Shown: piece after piece, positions 37,771 through 46,820 of the stretch | How the letters are laid out: the number at the start of each line of letters is the position of its first letter | Numbering within the stretch: position 1 is the stretch's first letter | Assembly: GCA_025612375.1 (NCBI GenBank) | Contig: JAAXKN010000004.1 | Coordinates: 124,001 to 188,000 of the forward strand | Reading direction: 5' to 3' | DNA from: Ignavibacteria bacterium | GTDB taxonomy: Bacteria; Bacteroidota; Ignavibacteria; Ignavibacteriales; SURF-24 | DNA length: 64,000 bases | The notes under the pieces: generated by a model | Seen by the model: only the letters and a program-made list of their open reading frames with translations | Told to the model about the DNA's origin: nothing | Database searches by the model: none | Program-made: the position numbers and the translations under genes

Positions 37771-38528
37771 TGGAAAAAATATTATTAATAGAAGATGAAC
37801 AGGCTCTCAGCAATAATCTTAAAATACTGCTGACAGAGAATGGGTATAAAGTTTACCAAGCTGCTAACGGCCTCGAGGGAATAAAGATGGTGCATGAAAA
37901 AAGTCCCGATCTCATAATTTCCGATATAATGATGCCCGGAATTGACGGCTACCAGGTGCTCGAAATAATAAACAGTGAAAAAAACCTTAGTATCCCGTTT
38001 ATTTTTCTTTCAGCAAAAGCAGAGATGGAAAATCTTAGGACCGGAATGCAGCTGGGTGCAGATGACTATCTTACCAAGCCTGTCAAGGCCTCAGACCTGC
38101 TGGAAGCAGTAAAAGTCAGGCTGCAAAAGCACAAAAACTACATTAAACAGCAGCTGAAGGCCGCAATCAAACATTCTGCCCCGGGCAAAGAGTCAAATGA
38201 CACAGTAATGCTCAGACTTAACGGCAAAATTGAGCTTATAAATAAAAAAGAGATTATCTGTGTAGAGGCTTTCGGCGAATGTTCCACGGTTCATTTAACA
38301 AAAGGCAGAAAGATAGTTGCCAGTAAATTATTAAAGCAGTGGCAGGCAGTACTGCCTGAAGAGGTGTTCATAAGGATCCATCGCTCCACCGTCATCAACG
38401 TGAAGTATTTAGATAAAATTGAACCCTGGTTTCAGCGCTCCTTAAAAGTATATCTTAAGGAAACCGAAAAGACATTTATTGTAAGTAAAAGGTTCGCAGC
38501 AAAGCTGAAAGGGCATCTGTCAATTTAA
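37770..38528 (+). CDS. REC-LytTR response regulator
   Basis: A 252-residue regulator. The receiver (1-120) has the full active site: E8/D9 pocket, phospho-acceptor D52 in ISDIMMPG and the K of LTKPVKA. The LytTR DNA-binding domain (about 148-252) contains FIRIHRSTVINVKYLDKI. It is translationally coupled to the upstream CHASE4 kinase, which should phosphorylate it. LytTR proteins bind tandem direct repeats about 21 bp apart as dimers; exactly such repeats lie 4 bases after this gene, in front of the next two genes. These, and perhaps its own operon, are its likely targets. Confidence 0.95.
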   Translation: MEKILLIEDEQALSNNLKILLTENGYKVYQAANGLEGIKMVHEKSPDLIISDIMMPGIDGYQVLEIINSEKNLSIPFIFLSAKAEMENLRTGMQLGADDYLTKPVKASDLLEAVKVRLQKHKNYIKQQLKAAIKHSAPGKESNDTVMLRLNGKIELINKKEIICVEAFGECSTVHLTKGRKIVASKLLKQWQAVLPEEVFIRIHRSTVINVKYLDKIEPWFQRSLKVYLKETEKTFIVSKRFAAKLKGHLSI

Positions 38529-38531
38529 TGG

Positions 38532-38584
38532 CCCGCTTATTATAATATTTGTCCCGCTTATTAATAAACTGTTCCCCCTAATGA
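38532..38584. promoter_or_regulatory. 21-bp-spaced direct repeats, candidate LytTR binding site
   Basis: CCCGCTTATTA occurs perfectly at 38532-38542 and again at 38553-38563, an offset of 21 bp. A third copy (CCCCCTAATGA, 8 of 11 matches) lies at 38574-38584, again 21 bp on. Two-helical-turn spacing of 9-11 bp direct repeats is the known mode for LytTR regulators such as AgrA and ComE. The site sits between the LytTR gene and the degenerate-receiver kinase gene. Binding is inferred. Confidence 0.6.
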
Positions 38585-38643
38585 ATTGATCTGTGTTGAC
38601 TCATATAAAACCCCGATTATTGAAGTAATAGTTGGGGAATTAT

Positions 38644-39729
38644 ATGGTCCGGGTACTTATTGCAGAAGGCGATCATTCCTTAAGAAAAAATATAAGGGCT
38701 TTACTTGAAAGCAGCGGCTACTTTGTGCTTGAAGCAGAAAACGGCTTAGAAGCACTGCATCTGATTGAAAGTGAACTGCCTGATCTGGTTTTATCCGAGG
38801 CCCAGATTCCTCTGGTGAATGGCTTTGAACTGCTTGAAAAGCTCAAAGAGAAAGCCCTTTACCCTATGATCCCTCTTATCTTTATTTCTACAAGAGCTGA
38901 CCTGACTGACATACGTGAAGGTATGAATAAAGGCGCGGATGATTATATCGTTAAACCCTTCAAAGCAAAGGATCTTCTGGAAGCCGTAAGGATAAACCTG
39001 GAGAAGAATGCTTTACTTATCAGTGGGCTTAATAAATTCAGAGATCAGATCGCAATGAATTTCAGCCATGAGCTCAGAACACCCTTAACCCCTATCCTGG
39101 GATATTCGCAATATCTGAAAGAATATCATTCCGGACTCTCAAAAGAAGAAATTGAAGAGGCATGCGCAAAAATACAGGTTTCCGGCAACAGAATGCTGAG
39201 GCTGGTAAATAAACTACTGCTGCTTATTGAAACATTGTGCATTGCTAACGACAAAAAGAAGATCCAGGGCCTCCGGGAAAGCGGCAGAGCCGACGCCGGG
39301 GCGATAATACCTGAAACTGTCTATGAAATTGCAGCCAGGTTTTCAAGAACCCGGGATATACTGGTCAATATTGAGGATTCCTGCTTAAGGATTACTGATT
39401 CATACCTGGAGGTAATGATCAGTGAATTGGTCGAGAATGCGCTTAAATATTCACCCGAAGGCTCAACAGTGGCAATTTCCACAGAAGTTACAGATGATAT
39501 ATACAAGTTCAATATTGCAAACCAGGGCTGCGGGTTTACAAAACAGGACATAAAGAAGCATTGTGCATTTGATCAGTTTGAAAGGGAGAATTTTACAACC
39601 GCCGGACTAGGCGTCGGATTTTCACTGGTCAAAAATATCCTGGAAATATTTGACGGCAAGCTTGAGATTGACAACGAGTACAAAAAGTATACAGATATAA
39701 AAGTATCGTTACCGCTGGTAAGTAATTAA
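38644..39729 (+). CDS. Receiver-histidine kinase with degenerate receiver
   Basis: 361 residues from the ATG at 38644; a TTG four codons earlier is possible, and GGGGAA sits 6 bases before the ATG. An N-terminal receiver-like domain (1-120) is followed by HisKA with H142 in NFSHELRTP and HATPase_c (about 235-360). The receiver has Glu (E52, LVLSEAQIP) where the phospho-acceptor Asp should be, and Gly in the acidic pair (AEGDH), while the conserved Lys (IVKPF) remains. The G1 box reads NQGCGF, with Asn for Asp; the N and G2 boxes look sound. It is soluble. The receiver otherwise resembles that of the LytTR regulator upstream, so it is probably a pseudo-receiver that gates the kinase without phosphorylation. 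Confidence 0.88.
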   Translation: MVRVLIAEGDHSLRKNIRALLESSGYFVLEAENGLEALHLIESELPDLVLSEAQIPLVNGFELLEKLKEKALYPMIPLIFISTRADLTDIREGMNKGADDYIVKPFKAKDLLEAVRINLEKNALLISGLNKFRDQIAMNFSHELRTPLTPILGYSQYLKEYHSGLSKEEIEEACAKIQVSGNRMLRLVNKLLLLIETLCIANDKKKIQGLRESGRADAGAIIPETVYEIAARFSRTRDILVNIEDSCLRITDSYLEVMISELVENALKYSPEGSTVAISTEVTDDIYKFNIANQGCGFTKQDIKKHCAFDQFERENFTTAGLGVGFSLVKNILEIFDGKLEIDNEYKKYTDIKVSLPLVSN

Positions 39730-39764
39730 CCGTTTTCTCAATAATTCTGCTCAAGAGGTCTAAA

Positions 39765-41510
39765 ATGTTTAAGCATTTACACTCAAAACTCGGATTGATA
39801 ATTCTTGGTACTGCCATTCTGTTTAATATAATTAGCAGGATAATATTTAAGGATCTGGCAATGTCTGCAATGGACATTACAGTAGTTGCAACAACAAATA
39901 TATTGCTCGCAGTGATTTCAGGAATATTCATCAACATTTTCCTTATCAAACCGATAGAAAAGCTAAGCCGTTCTGCAATGGAGGCCTCTGTTGGAAATTA
40001 CGACATTAAGATAAATACTCACACGAATGATGAACTGGGAGTACTGGGCCGTTCGATAGAGAAGCTGCTGGTGCATATTAAAGACGAAATAGCTATTTCG
40101 CAAAGTTTTCAGTTCGGAATTAATTCAGCATTCTTTATTTCCGATAAAGATACAAACATACTGTCAATAAACGAAGCTGCCTGCAGATTAATGAAGTTTA
40201 ATAAAACACCGGAAGAAATTATTAAAAAAATGAAAGTGAAAGATGTTTTTCTACAGGATGGGCTGTCAAGAAAAGCTTTCAAAGGAGATTATCTGAAAGG
40301 GGACCGTGTAACTTTGAAAGATCACAAAGGAGAAGAATTCCCCGTTTTAATACAAACCGGTCCTGTGCATAACAGTAAAAATGAGGTTGTTGCAGTTTAT
40401 GGATTCTTTGAGGATTTGCGTGAACTATTAGACAGACAAAAGCAATATCTGAATGAACAGATTGGACCGATTGCCGAAGTAATTAACTCAGTAGCACAAA
40501 GCGACCTTACAAGTTCAATTAAATTAGATGAAAAGAGCGATTTGTATTTACTAGGGGCAAATGTAAATAAAATGATCGACGGCCTTAACACTACATTGAA
40601 TGAAGTGAATCTTGCTGTTCAGGCAACGGCAAGCGCCGCAACTGAAATATCCTCATCGTCCGAAGAAATGGCCGCAGGTGCGCAGGAACAAAGCCAGCAG
40701 ACAAATGAGATTGTAAGTGCTGTTGAGCAAATGACAAAAACTATCTTTGAGAGCAGTCAGTATGCAGCAAAGGCCGCGGAGAACTCCAGGCTGGCAAGTG
40801 AAAGTGCTTCGGCAGGACAGAAAAAGGTTGAAGATACAAAGAAAGGAATGTTAAAGATTGTCGAATCCACAAAGTCTACCGGTGAAAAAATTACCTCGCT
40901 TACAAAAAAGACTAATCAGATAGGTGAAATTACACAGGTGATTGATGACATAGCAGATCAGACAAACCTGCTTGCACTTAATGCCGCAATTGAGGCCGCC
41001 CGTGCAGGCGAGCAGGGACGCGGCTTTGCTGTTGTGGCAGACGAGGTAAGAAAACTTGCCGAGCGCACCACAAAAGCAACCAAAGAAATTGCAGAGACAA
41101 TCAGCCAGATTCAATCTGAGGCGAACGAAGCCGATAATTCTATGAATGAAGCAGGAAAGGCTGTTCAGGAAGGGATGATGCTGACAGAGGCTGTTTCACA
41201 GTCATTGAATCATATACTTGAAGTAATTCAGAAAGTTTCAGATATAGTTTCCCAGGTGGCTTCTGCAAGCGAAGAGCAGGCAAGTACGGCAGAGCAGATA
41301 TCGAAGAATATTGAAGGAATTTCCAGTGTCACCCAGCAGTCTGCCGCAGGAACAGAGCAGATAGCACGTGCCGCAGAGGACTTAAACCGTCTGACAGTAA
41401 ATCTGCAGGACCTTGTATCGGAATTTAAATTGATAGAAAATGATAATAGAAGTAATTCGCACAAACTGGCCTTTAGAGGAAGCGGAAGGCTTGTAAGGCA
41501 ATCAGCATAA
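39765..41510 (+). CDS. Methyl-accepting chemotaxis protein with PAS domain
   Basis: A 581-residue chemoreceptor-like protein. Two close membrane spans (about 8-27 and 38-63) leave almost no periplasmic sensor. HAMP (about 64-116), a PAS domain (about 120-220), a second HAMP-like region (about 225-275) and the MA signalling hairpin (about 285-560) follow. The hairpin tip is the canonical [20 protein letters not shown]-type core, so CheA/CheW coupling should be possible. The PAS domain presumably senses a cytoplasmic or membrane redox or ligand signal. It lies 35 bases after the degenerate-receiver kinase and is followed by a terminator. No che genes lie in the window. Confidence 0.95.
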   Translation: MFKHLHSKLGLIILGTAILFNIISRIIFKDLAMSAMDITVVATTNILLAVISGIFINIFLIKPIEKLSRSAMEASVGNYDIKINTHTNDELGVLGRSIEKLLVHIKDEIAISQSFQFGINSAFFISDKDTNILSINEAACRLMKFNKTPEEIIKKMKVKDVFLQDGLSRKAFKGDYLKGDRVTLKDHKGEEFPVLIQTGPVHNSKNEVVAVYGFFEDLRELLDRQKQYLNEQIGPIAEVINSVAQSDLTSSIKLDEKSDLYLLGANVNKMIDGLNTTLNEVNLAVQATASAATEISSSSEEMAAGAQEQSQQTNEIVSAVEQMTKTIFESSQYAAKAAENSRLASESASAGQKKVEDTKKGMLKIVESTKSTGEKITSLTKKTNQIGEITQVIDDIADQTNLLALNAAIEAARAGEQGRGFAVVADEVRKLAERTTKATKEIAETISQIQSEANEADNSMNEAGKAVQEGMMLTEAVSQSLNHILEVIQKVSDIVSQVASASEEQASTAEQISKNIEGISSVTQQSAAGTEQIARAAEDLNRLTVNLQDLVSEFKLIENDNRSNSHKLAFRGSGRLVRQSA

Positions 41511-41558
41511 AGAATATGCCTCTTAAGGTTTTGAACAGATGCTGGTATTAATATGAAG

Positions 41559-41594
41559 AAAGCCCGATATTTTTTGGTATCGGGCTTTCTTTTT
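41559..41594 (+). terminator. Terminator after the methyl-accepting protein gene
   Basis: A perfect 11-bp stem (AAAGCCCGATA / TATCGGGCTTT) with a T-run on the plus strand. It may also serve the convergent gene at 41639. Confidence 0.9.
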
Positions 41595-41638
41595 AATACG
41601 ATCATATCTGTCAGGTTCCTGTGAAAAGACAAATGGCA

Positions 41639-43732
41639 CTATTTCAAAAGGATCATTTTCTTTGCCGCCCTGAAATTCTGCTTCCCGTCTAATGAACGGG
41701 CTTCAACAGAATAGAAGTAAATTCCAGATGAAATGCGTCCGTTGGTCTCCCACAAGACACTGTATTTGCCTGCTTTTTCAGCCTTGTCCACCAGGACAGA
41801 TATAATCTGGCCAATAGTGTTGTAAATAGTTACTTTTACATTGCTTTCCTTTGCAAGTGAATACTTGATATTAGTTGTGGGATTGAAGGGATTGGGATAA
41901 TTTTGCTCAAGATCGTATTTGTATACTATTGTGTTCGCCGGCTCAACGGCTGATGTAGCTGTATCGGGGTAGACTTTTACATCCCAGCTTATAGAAGAAG
42001 AATCTTTTGAGTTATACGCATATGCCGTAATTATTTTCTTTCCTGTATCAGCTTTAGCCGGGGTAAACTTAAAAACAGAATCTGTACTCATTAACTTTTT
42101 GTCTACGTACCATAAATATTTTACTTTTTCGCCGTATGGATCTTCGGCCTTGAGGCTGAATTGCATTTCTTTACCCACCCAGGCAGTATCAACTTCTCTT
42201 TTATTAATCTGGATTACCTCAAAGTTTGCAGTATCGGTTACAAGCTTGTAAGGGCTCCATCCTGTAATATCCGGTGGAAAACTGTTGCTCCAGAACCTCT
42301 GCAGAATGTTCATTGTAATTCTTTGGACAATACTGTCTTTGGGCAGGCCATATACCCAATAAATTGATGAGGAATTGAAAACAGCGCCACCTTTTTTATT
42401 TGTATATAAGCCCATAGTAGTATGCCTGCCCTCAATTGTATCTCCCTGGCCAACGCAGGGAGAAATGCCAAGTATTCTGAAATTCTTAGGGGTGCCGTCT
42501 GAGCCCAGGGGTTTCGGAAGCCCGTTGTCCCAACGGAACAGAGCCCCGTCAGTCTCATAGCCGACAACACTGGCCAAAGAGTCTTTCGGATCACGCCCGA
42601 ATGTCTGACCGTCTTTCAGTCCTGTATTCTTAAAAAGCCAGTGCTGTGTATTGTGAGCCGAAAATCCGCCGTAGCCCTGAGCATGAGTGAAGTCCTTGTG
42701 ATTAATATCATCCACATAACCGGCCTGTCGGAAGCTGGCTCCTAAGAACAGGTTTTCAGGAAGGTTCAGCGGCTTATCGAACCAGTTGACGGTCATCAGA
42801 GAATCCACCTTCCCATATAGAGGGTCTGTCTGTGGGTATTTATAGCAGACCAGTGTGCTGTCGTTGTCCTCAATTCTTATCTGCCACCAGCATGTATTGC
42901 CGGAGAGGCTTAAGTACTTTCCTCCATTATTAATATAATTTTCCACATTACGTCTCTGATCGCGTGACCAGTATTCAGCATGTCCCGGCTGGATAACAAT
43001 ATTATAGTGGCCCAAAAGATCCGGATACTTATGAACGTCCATCTCGGTCGCTACTTCGTACCTGATTGAATTTGCTTCAAGCCATTTAATCATTTTATAA
43101 GGATATGCCCTGAACTCAGCATACCCTCCGCTGAATAGGGGACGGTTAAAGGAGACGCGGGCACCCATTTGCCCGTTCGTAGAATTTTCAGGATAAACGT
43201 TCTTCCCGCCGTAAGTATTATAGGCTACCCAGTTAAAGAAAGGTATTACAACCAGTACGTCGCTATGCGTGCCGGGATTTTTCTCCTTTACAAAAAACAG
43301 TAATGTTGATTGGCCCGGACCTGTTTCCAGAGGGAATCTTGCCGCATATGCTCCTGATTCCCATCCTTCCGTATTTATGCTCAGGCTTACGGGCCACCTG
43401 CAGCCTGTTTCCCATGGCCTTTCGGGCAGTCCTCTGTGTCCGCCTTCAATATTATTGTAAGTTGCAACCAGCTTTTCAGATACTCCAAGTTTATAAACTT
43501 TAACAGTGTAGGGAGTATAGGTTGTGGAAATGTGAAGATTGACCGTCTCACCCTGTGTAACTGAGCAGGGGGTAGGATACCCATTCTCATTATAAGCAGG
43601 TTTCCAGCTCGAGGGCTGGGAAAACAACTTCTGGCTGAAGAAAACTGAAAATAAAATTATTAGCAAGAGATAAGATATTTTTGAGACATTAGTATCTGAT
43701 TTTTTCATGGGGGCCCCGGAGAATTTATTCAT
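41639..43732 (-). CDS. Secreted N,N-dimethylformamidase-beta-like protein with T9SS sorting domain
   Basis: 697 residues from the ATG at 43732 (an ATG eight codons in is also possible), with a signal peptide ending near LFSQ (residue 39). The core (about 60-490) matches the domain named after the large subunit of N,N-dimethylformamidase: the VLVVIPFFNWVAYNTYGGKN opening, a QPGHAEYWS motif and LSGNTCWWQ. An Ig-like segment (about 510-590) and a T9SS type A tail (about 612-697, from QNYPNPFNP) follow. The amidase link is by domain name only; most secreted members have no tested substrate, so I would not call it an amidase. Confidence 0.85.
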   Translation of the reverse strand: MNKFSGAPMKKSDTNVSKISYLLLIILFSVFFSQKLFSQPSSWKPAYNENGYPTPCSVTQGETVNLHISTTYTPYTVKVYKLGVSEKLVATYNNIEGGHRGLPERPWETGCRWPVSLSINTEGWESGAYAARFPLETGPGQSTLLFFVKEKNPGTHSDVLVVIPFFNWVAYNTYGGKNVYPENSTNGQMGARVSFNRPLFSGGYAEFRAYPYKMIKWLEANSIRYEVATEMDVHKYPDLLGHYNIVIQPGHAEYWSRDQRRNVENYINNGGKYLSLSGNTCWWQIRIEDNDSTLVCYKYPQTDPLYGKVDSLMTVNWFDKPLNLPENLFLGASFRQAGYVDDINHKDFTHAQGYGGFSAHNTQHWLFKNTGLKDGQTFGRDPKDSLASVVGYETDGALFRWDNGLPKPLGSDGTPKNFRILGISPCVGQGDTIEGRHTTMGLYTNKKGGAVFNSSSIYWVYGLPKDSIVQRITMNILQRFWSNSFPPDITGWSPYKLVTDTANFEVIQINKREVDTAWVGKEMQFSLKAEDPYGEKVKYLWYVDKKLMSTDSVFKFTPAKADTGKKIITAYAYNSKDSSSISWDVKVYPDTATSAVEPANTIVYKYDLEQNYPNPFNPTTNIKYSLAKESNVKVTIYNTIGQIISVLVDKAEKAGKYSVLWETNGRISSGIYFYSVEARSLDGKQNFRAAKKMILLK

Positions 43733-43992
43733 ACAATCTGTTTTTAGTCATGGCTTGCGTTTTGTGCTTCTCATACCTATCCACATATAATAATATTATA
43801 ATCTAATGACTAAAAATTCAAACATTTTTTTACAAGTCATGACGTTTCGCACAAGTTATCATGGAATTCATATATGCTATGTACATTTACTTTCCAACTT
43901 TTATTTTTATTATATCAGGCTTACTGCAGAAAAAGGTTTGATCCGGATAACACAAATTTTACAGAACATTGACCTTTTATATGGGAATTTTT

Positions 43993-44469
43993 ATGAAATA
44001 TTTGCTTACCTGCTGTGTGTTGCTTTTACTTGCTTTCGATTCATTCCCGGAGAGCCCTGACACTGCAAAAACAATTTGCATTATTACGAAAGATGATGAT
44101 GTGGCGGCTTTCAGAACTATGGGGCGAATACTTAACGTATCGGGATACGACCTGGAAGACTCGGAAGAAGCACTCATGGTTATTACTACTGAAATAATGA
44201 ATAAAGACTATGGGACCTTTAAGCTGGATAAAATAGCCTTAAGGCTCCGTGCCGAAATAAATATGACAGACAGTTTAACAATAATTAAACTTTCCGGAGA
44301 TTACCTGGAGAAGGGAATGATCAACCGTGAGCTGGCGGAAACCTACTTCGATCAGCACTCAAATGCCATTGCACACCGCCCCGCTTCTTCTCCGGCAGAG
44401 GAGACGGCATGGAGCTACATGATGGAAGTGGCAAAAAAATATAAAAACGGCAAGATACTCCTCCAGTGA
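43993..44469 (+). CDS. Small secreted protein of unknown function upstream of a ferredoxin-like membrane protein
   Basis: About 158 residues from the ATG at 43993, chosen because the export signal (MKYLLTCCVLLLLAFDS) starts there; an ATG at 43981 and a TTG at 43969 are in frame. The mature part is a mixed alpha/beta domain with no cysteine in its body and a central ICIITKDDD stretch. I do not recognise the family. It ends 46 bases before the 4Fe-4S membrane protein gene on the same strand, so the two probably act together, perhaps as an extracytoplasmic partner. Confidence 0.7.
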   Translation: MKYLLTCCVLLLLAFDSFPESPDTAKTICIITKDDDVAAFRTMGRILNVSGYDLEDSEEALMVITTEIMNKDYGTFKLDKIALRLRAEINMTDSLTIIKLSGDYLEKGMINRELAETYFDQHSNAIAHRPASSPAEETAWSYMMEVAKKYKNGKILLQ

Positions 44470-44515
44470 CAAATAATTATACCAAAGACACGATAAAAGT
44501 TTATCCTAAGAAATT

Positions 44516-45895
44516 ATGTTTACAGAAATTGATAAGCTGCAATATAAAGTAGCAGAGAAAGGTAAAATCAGCAGCAAAGAAAAGAACTTCAATCTTCTGG
44601 ACGTACCTTTTATTAAGAAGCTGCTCTTCTGGAAAGCATTCCCATGCTCAATTCAGACATTTATTTTGCTGGTTCTGTTCGGGTTTATCATTATGGGCTG
44701 GGGTGTTTATACACCGGAAGGCCTGGATCAGGAGCTTTTTGCAAAATCGAATATAGTATGCCTGGTTATCTGGGGCATCTGGTGGCCCATGATGATATGG
44801 ATAGTTGTTATACTAGGACGCCTCTGGTGCATGATCTGTCCCCTTGAGATGATGAGCAGGATAGGAGCAAAGATAGGACAGCTCCTGAAAATAAAAAAAC
44901 TATCAATAAACAGGCCTGTTAAATCCGGCTATATTATCGTAAGCTTATATGCTGCAATCCAACTGCTTGCAGCGGGTACAGGACTGCATTATGTTCCTGC
45001 TTACACGGCTTTATTCCTCTTTTCTCTGATCGCCTTTTCCATGGTTATAGGTTTAATTTTTAAGAGCGGCTCATTCTGCAAGGGGTTCTGCCCGATTGCA
45101 ATGACATTAAATGCTTATAGCAGGGGAAGCATGCTGGCTGTAAGGGCCAGTTCCGGCGAGAAATGCGAAGAGTGCAGAACTAAAAACTGTATGAGGCCCA
45201 CCGGGAACCGAAGTATATTTAAGTCAGACGGCGGCTGCCCGGTAAACATCTATCCGCCCCAATTAAAAAGCAATAAAGACTGCCTGCTGTGCGGACGGTG
45301 TTTGAAATCCTGTACATCCGGCAACATGCAACTGCTACTAAGGCTGCCCTTTAGTAAAAAAGACCAGCGGCAGAAAAGTGTGTCCTGGGCATTAACATTC
45401 TTTATAATGATGGACAGCGGCTTTGTCCTTAGTGAAATTTGTGAGGAGTGGGATCTAACCGATAAGATCTTTATGGCAGTTCCGCAGTATTTTCTGAACT
45501 ATTTTAATTTAAAGGGGTATTCCGGATGGATTGAAGGCCTGTGGGCACTTTTCATTTTCCCTTTATTTCTGTGGACGCTTACGGGGCTATTCCTTAAGAG
45601 CATAGGGGTGCTAAAGAGCATCATTCATTCGTGGAGGTCTTTTGCCCTCCGGGCAGTAATTATTACTTCCTCGCTGCATTTAATGAAGAGCCTCATAAGA
45701 TTTTCTGAATGGTCGGCTTTCTTTCCCTATGCCCTCAAAGGACCATGGGAAATCAATAATCCGGAGCCCCTCAGCAGCAGTGTATCATTTTATCCGGAGC
45801 CTTTATTTAACTGGTTTGTAGTTTTATCCATCAGTATAACAATCCTTTGCTTTGCGTTGTATTTCTTCATACTTGAAAAGCATATTGGGGAATAA
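44516..45895 (+). CDS. Polytopic 4Fe-4S membrane protein (NapH/NosR/CcoG-like)
   Basis: A 459-residue membrane protein with about six spans. Two loop CxxxCP motifs (RLWCMICPLE and SFCKGFCPI), typical of NapH/NosR C-terminal domains, are followed by cytoplasmic cysteine clusters CEECRTKNC and CLLCGRCLKSC that should bind [4Fe-4S] centres. These proteins carry electrons between quinol or cytoplasmic donors and periplasmic reactions. It has neither an FMN-binding domain (as NosR would) nor a CcoG C-terminal Ig domain, so it belongs to neither family proper. No terminal reductase lies next to it; only the small secreted gene upstream is linked. Confidence 0.88.
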   Translation: MFTEIDKLQYKVAEKGKISSKEKNFNLLDVPFIKKLLFWKAFPCSIQTFILLVLFGFIIMGWGVYTPEGLDQELFAKSNIVCLVIWGIWWPMMIWIVVILGRLWCMICPLEMMSRIGAKIGQLLKIKKLSINRPVKSGYIIVSLYAAIQLLAAGTGLHYVPAYTALFLFSLIAFSMVIGLIFKSGSFCKGFCPIAMTLNAYSRGSMLAVRASSGEKCEECRTKNCMRPTGNRSIFKSDGGCPVNIYPPQLKSNKDCLLCGRCLKSCTSGNMQLLLRLPFSKKDQRQKSVSWALTFFIMMDSGFVLSEICEEWDLTDKIFMAVPQYFLNYFNLKGYSGWIEGLWALFIFPLFLWTLTGLFLKSIGVLKSIIHSWRSFALRAVIITSSLHLMKSLIRFSEWSAFFPYALKGPWEINNPEPLSSSVSFYPEPLFNWFVVLSISITILCFALYFFILEKHIGE

Positions 45896-45947
45896 TTACT
45901 AATTCACCAAACATAAATGAGGCGCAAATGGTATAAATGAATGTTTA

Positions 45948-46019
45948 GACGCCATCAATTGCAACACCATCCTGTGAGAGAAATAAGCTCTGCCTGACCA
46001 GCTGTCATTAAATGGCGTC
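45948..46019. repeat. Long-range inverted repeat in intergenic DNA
   Basis: GACGCCAT (45948-45955) is the reverse complement of ATGGCGTC (46012-46019), 56 bases apart, with a minor AGAG/CTCT stem inside. It lies between convergent genes. It may be a structured 3' end or chance. Confidence 0.25.
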
Positions 46020-46092
46020 ATCTTCCATATTGAATGATTCATATTCCAAAGTGAACTTACATCGGTTTTATTGACTGGTCACAAAATAACCA

Positions 46093-46623
46093 TTATTTCC
46101 TTTTAAGTATAACTGTTGAATATGCTTCAAAATCTTTATTTGGAGGGGCTAATTCAAAGGTTTCCGTGAATTCATTATCACTATTTATTTTGTATGTTTC
46201 TTTTGCTCGCCACCCCGGTTGGATGTTTTCAATTGCTTCGGAGATGAAAATAATTATTTTTCCATCCGGCGACATACTCTCAAGTACATATTGGTTTACA
46301 AATCCTTCAATATGGAACTGCCTTAGTACAAATGTCTTTCTAAGCTTATCATAGCTGATATAACCGATATCTTCATGAATCTCTCCCTTTGGATTTTCAG
46401 CCGAAGGGGGAAAGGCCGATTTATTTCTGACTTCGATAAATTTATTGTTGAGTATAAAATTATAACTGCGCTCATAAATCCCCTGCCCCGGTTCGCCGCC
46501 GCCTTTGCCTTCCCAGTTCCCAGATAGGAATTTTAATTTCTGCCAAATGCTGTCCTGGTCCGCTTTCTGAGCAAAACAGGAAAAAGATAAAGAGAGTAGT
46601 GCAACTGCGATTATTTTTATCAT
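46093..46623 (-). CDS. Secreted lipocalin-like beta-barrel protein
   Basis: A 176-residue protein with a signal peptide (1-18). It is an all-beta protein beginning LKFLSGNWEGKGGG, the opening found in THAP4/DUF1579/DUF6265-like small barrels, with regular two-residue alternation to the end. No metal or heme ligands can be assigned with confidence. It stands alone between other small secreted-protein genes. Confidence 0.7.
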   Translation of the reverse strand: MIKIIAVALLSLSFSCFAQKADQDSIWQKLKFLSGNWEGKGGGEPGQGIYERSYNFILNNKFIEVRNKSAFPPSAENPKGEIHEDIGYISYDKLRKTFVLRQFHIEGFVNQYVLESMSPDGKIIIFISEAIENIQPGWRAKETYKINSDNEFTETFELAPPNKDFEAYSTVILKRK

Positions 46624-46752
46624 TTGATATCTCCGGACAGGGTTAAATTAAAAATGTAATCTAAACTGCAATAAAATAACAAAACTCCGCTTCAATGGGA
46701 AACACAAATTCCCAGAATTTCTGGATGCCCGGGTTCATTATATTGCACTTTC

Positions 46753-46786
46753 TATGCAGACGTTTACCAGGGCAAACGCCTGCATA
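46753..46786 (-). terminator. Stem-loop after the TIGR03118 gene
   Basis: TATGCAG-x-CGTTT pairs with AAACG-x-CTGCATA around an 8-base loop, 35 bases past the minus-strand stop. There is no marked T-run. Confidence 0.55.
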
Positions 46787-46820
46787 AAATTATATGGGTC
46801 ATCAGGAAAATACTTCTGTT

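Noticed and set aside
35017-41510. Full chemotaxis operon
   Set aside because: Only one methyl-accepting protein is present; no CheA, CheW, CheB, CheR or CheY-only gene is found nearby.
44516-45895. NosR or CcoG assignment
   Set aside because: The FMN-binding domain of NosR and the C-terminal domain of CcoG are missing, and no nos or cco genes are near.
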